Source: Lichenicoccus roseus (GTDB lineage: Bacteria; Pseudomonadota; Alphaproteobacteria; Acetobacterales; Acetobacteraceae). Taken from it: 64,000 nucleotides of DNA. Within the stretch, counting starts at the first letter, position 1. The number at the start of each line of letters is the position of its first letter. Location of the stretch: NCBI RefSeq assembly GCF_005844085.1, contig NZ_VCDI01000008.1:107698-171697 (forward strand), read 5' to 3'. The position numbers and the translations under genes were made by a program. The notes under the pieces are model-generated. The model saw only the letters and a list, made by a program, of their open reading frames with translations, was not told where the DNA came from and made no database searches. Below, piece after piece: positions 62,845 through 64,000 of this stretch.

Positions 62845-63583
62845 CCGAAACGAACGGTCGGAAGTCGTTCGAAATAGGCGCAGAATATCTGCATCCTACA
62901 GGCCGCGACTCGCAGCGCGGGTTAGTAACGGCCTTCCCATGCGTAGGGATCACGGGCTCTCTCACAAGAGCATCCCGTCTCGGGACGCGAGGATGACCCA
63001 TGACCCATCAACGCCGAAGGGCTCCCGAAGGAGCCCCCAAACCGATCTGGTATGCACAGCTTGGCGGCGAGTGCATTTCAAAACCGGACAGTTCGATGCG
63101 CTTTTCAACCCGTTTTGACGGGAACAGGATCGCTTTGTCTGACGGGTGGTAACGACGCGGAGCATTCGGCGGGGAGAACCCGCCGATGACGACCGACTGC
63201 CTCACCTCTGCCGAAGCAAGCGCACTCGCAGCGCGAGCCCGAAGCGTCTGGAGCACGCGTGAGATCACGCCGCACTAATCCGCCCTCTTCGATGTGCTTC
63301 TTTGGTCCTGCCGACCGCACGGCAGGCCGACGGTCCGGGCCGCATACAGCCTGCTCGCGCGCCTTGCAGGATCGTCCGAGCGACCGTCCGGAGCGTACTC
63401 GAGGCGCTCGAGCGGGTCGGGCTGATCGAACGAACTAGGTCCCGCGTCGTCGTGACTGGGGCAAACGGCGGACGGGTCTGGCGGCCGGCACCAGCACAAC
63501 GCGCGTCTTCTCGCCCTTCCCGAACACCGTGATCTGCCCCTCCTCGTCGCCACGCGCGACCAGATCCGCGTCTCGAAGACAGA
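62845..63583. other. decayed stretch without an intact gene
   Basis: About 740 bases with short frames only. Around 63381-63484 the plus strand reads ATVRSVLEALERVGLIERTR then SRVVVTG and GRVWRP, which looks like the recognition helix and wing of a winged-HTH protein whose remainder is missing. A 30-residue frame (MTTDCLTSAEASALAARARS) starts at 63186. Confidence 0.4.
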
Positions 63584-63832
63584 TCAAGCGCCGACGAAAG
63601 GCGGCGGTTTGCCGGCCAAGTCGATGGATGACTTAAATACGGTGTAGCCGCTCCGCGCGCTCGTCAACGGGAAGACCTTGATGGTGTCGCGCCAGATCTC
63701 GAAGGAGCCGCCCGCAGCCTGGACCATGAGAGCAAAGACGCGGGCATCTCGGTCGGTGTCCCACTTGGCTCGCTGCCCTGAGCCGATGATGTTCCCGTCG
63801 AAGTCGAGCGGGTAGACGCGATAGGTAGGCAT
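63584..63832 (-). CDS. small conserved-type protein (MPxYRVxxLD family)
   Basis: 82 residues starting MPTYRVYPLDFDGNIIGSGQ and containing FEIWRDTIKVFPL. It shares the opening and the Glu-(Leu/Ile)-Trp-x-x-Thr pattern with the protein at 5213-5404. GGGAGAG precedes the ATG. Function unknown. Confidence 0.55.
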   Translation of the reverse strand: MPTYRVYPLDFDGNIIGSGQRAKWDTDRDARVFALMVQAAGGSFEIWRDTIKVFPLTSARSGYTVFKSSIDLAGKPPPFVGA

Positions 63833-64000
63833 ATGCTCTCCCGGACCACAAGGCGGGAGGCTTGAGCCCTCTCAGTCGCTGACGCCCTGATTGCCGTAAG
63901 GCACGAGCCAGCGATCTTTCGACCCTAGAGCAGATTCCGATCATTCCGGCTCATATCCTGCGGCTTTAAAGTAGTTCGCGCACTCGGTGGGAGAGAATTC

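Overview
The window is GC-rich, has tightly overlapping operons and many GTG/TTG starts, and carries an iteron plasmid origin, a Ti/RP4-type trb/tra conjugation system and several toxin-antitoxin pairs. This fits a large conjugative plasmid, or a plasmid-like chromosomal region, of an alphaproteobacterium. Acetobacteraceae is my best guess from gene content, but no rRNA or marker gene confirms it.

Layout. 0.2-10 kb is a patchwork: a LOV-domain histidine kinase whose phospho-accepting His is replaced by Asn, an AT-hook protein, a kleisin (ScpA-like) operon abutting a dead IS6-family copy, an MFS sugar porter with an amber codon at its old start, a truncated slipin, and a ClpS variant next to a tyrosine recombinase. 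10-13.8 kb holds small unknown genes, a decayed guanylate kinase and a ParA/ribbon-helix-helix pair, all threaded by a repeated TATGAC motif with one perfect 26-bp palindrome. 13.8-15.5 kb is the replicon: RepA flanked by eleven iterons and a perfect DnaA box, followed by vapBC. 16.9-22.2 kb has an ArdC-like antirestriction protein and the DNA-processing genes traD and traA around a probable oriT.

22.4-25.7 kb is cargo: a LysR regulator, an NmrA-like protein, an acetyltransferase and an XRE regulator. 26.1-39.2 kb is one continuous mating-pore cluster in the order trbB-C-D-G-H-E-J-K-L-F-I, then traG, traF and a lytic transglycosylase. A MucR/Ros regulator follows. TrbJ and TrbK end in the same seven residues, written with seven different synonymous codons.

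42-54.6 kb is a divergent carbohydrate island. The left arm encodes a cupin phosphoglucose isomerase, a KDPG-type aldolase, an AroE-like and a D-hydroxyacid dehydrogenase, an UlaG-like hydrolase, an RpiR regulator and a HAD phosphatase. The right arm encodes a sugar ABC importer, an FGGY kinase and two SDR dehydrogenases. The set looks like a full uptake and catabolic route whose substrate I cannot name.

54.7-64 kb is decayed: IS6 and IS5 remnants, an excisionase stump, hicAB, a DUF2283 protein, a secreted cysteine-rich peptide, AbrB-like fragments, tiny membrane proteins, an acetyltransferase and an N-terminally truncated Ku. No tRNA, rRNA or CRISPR array was recognised.
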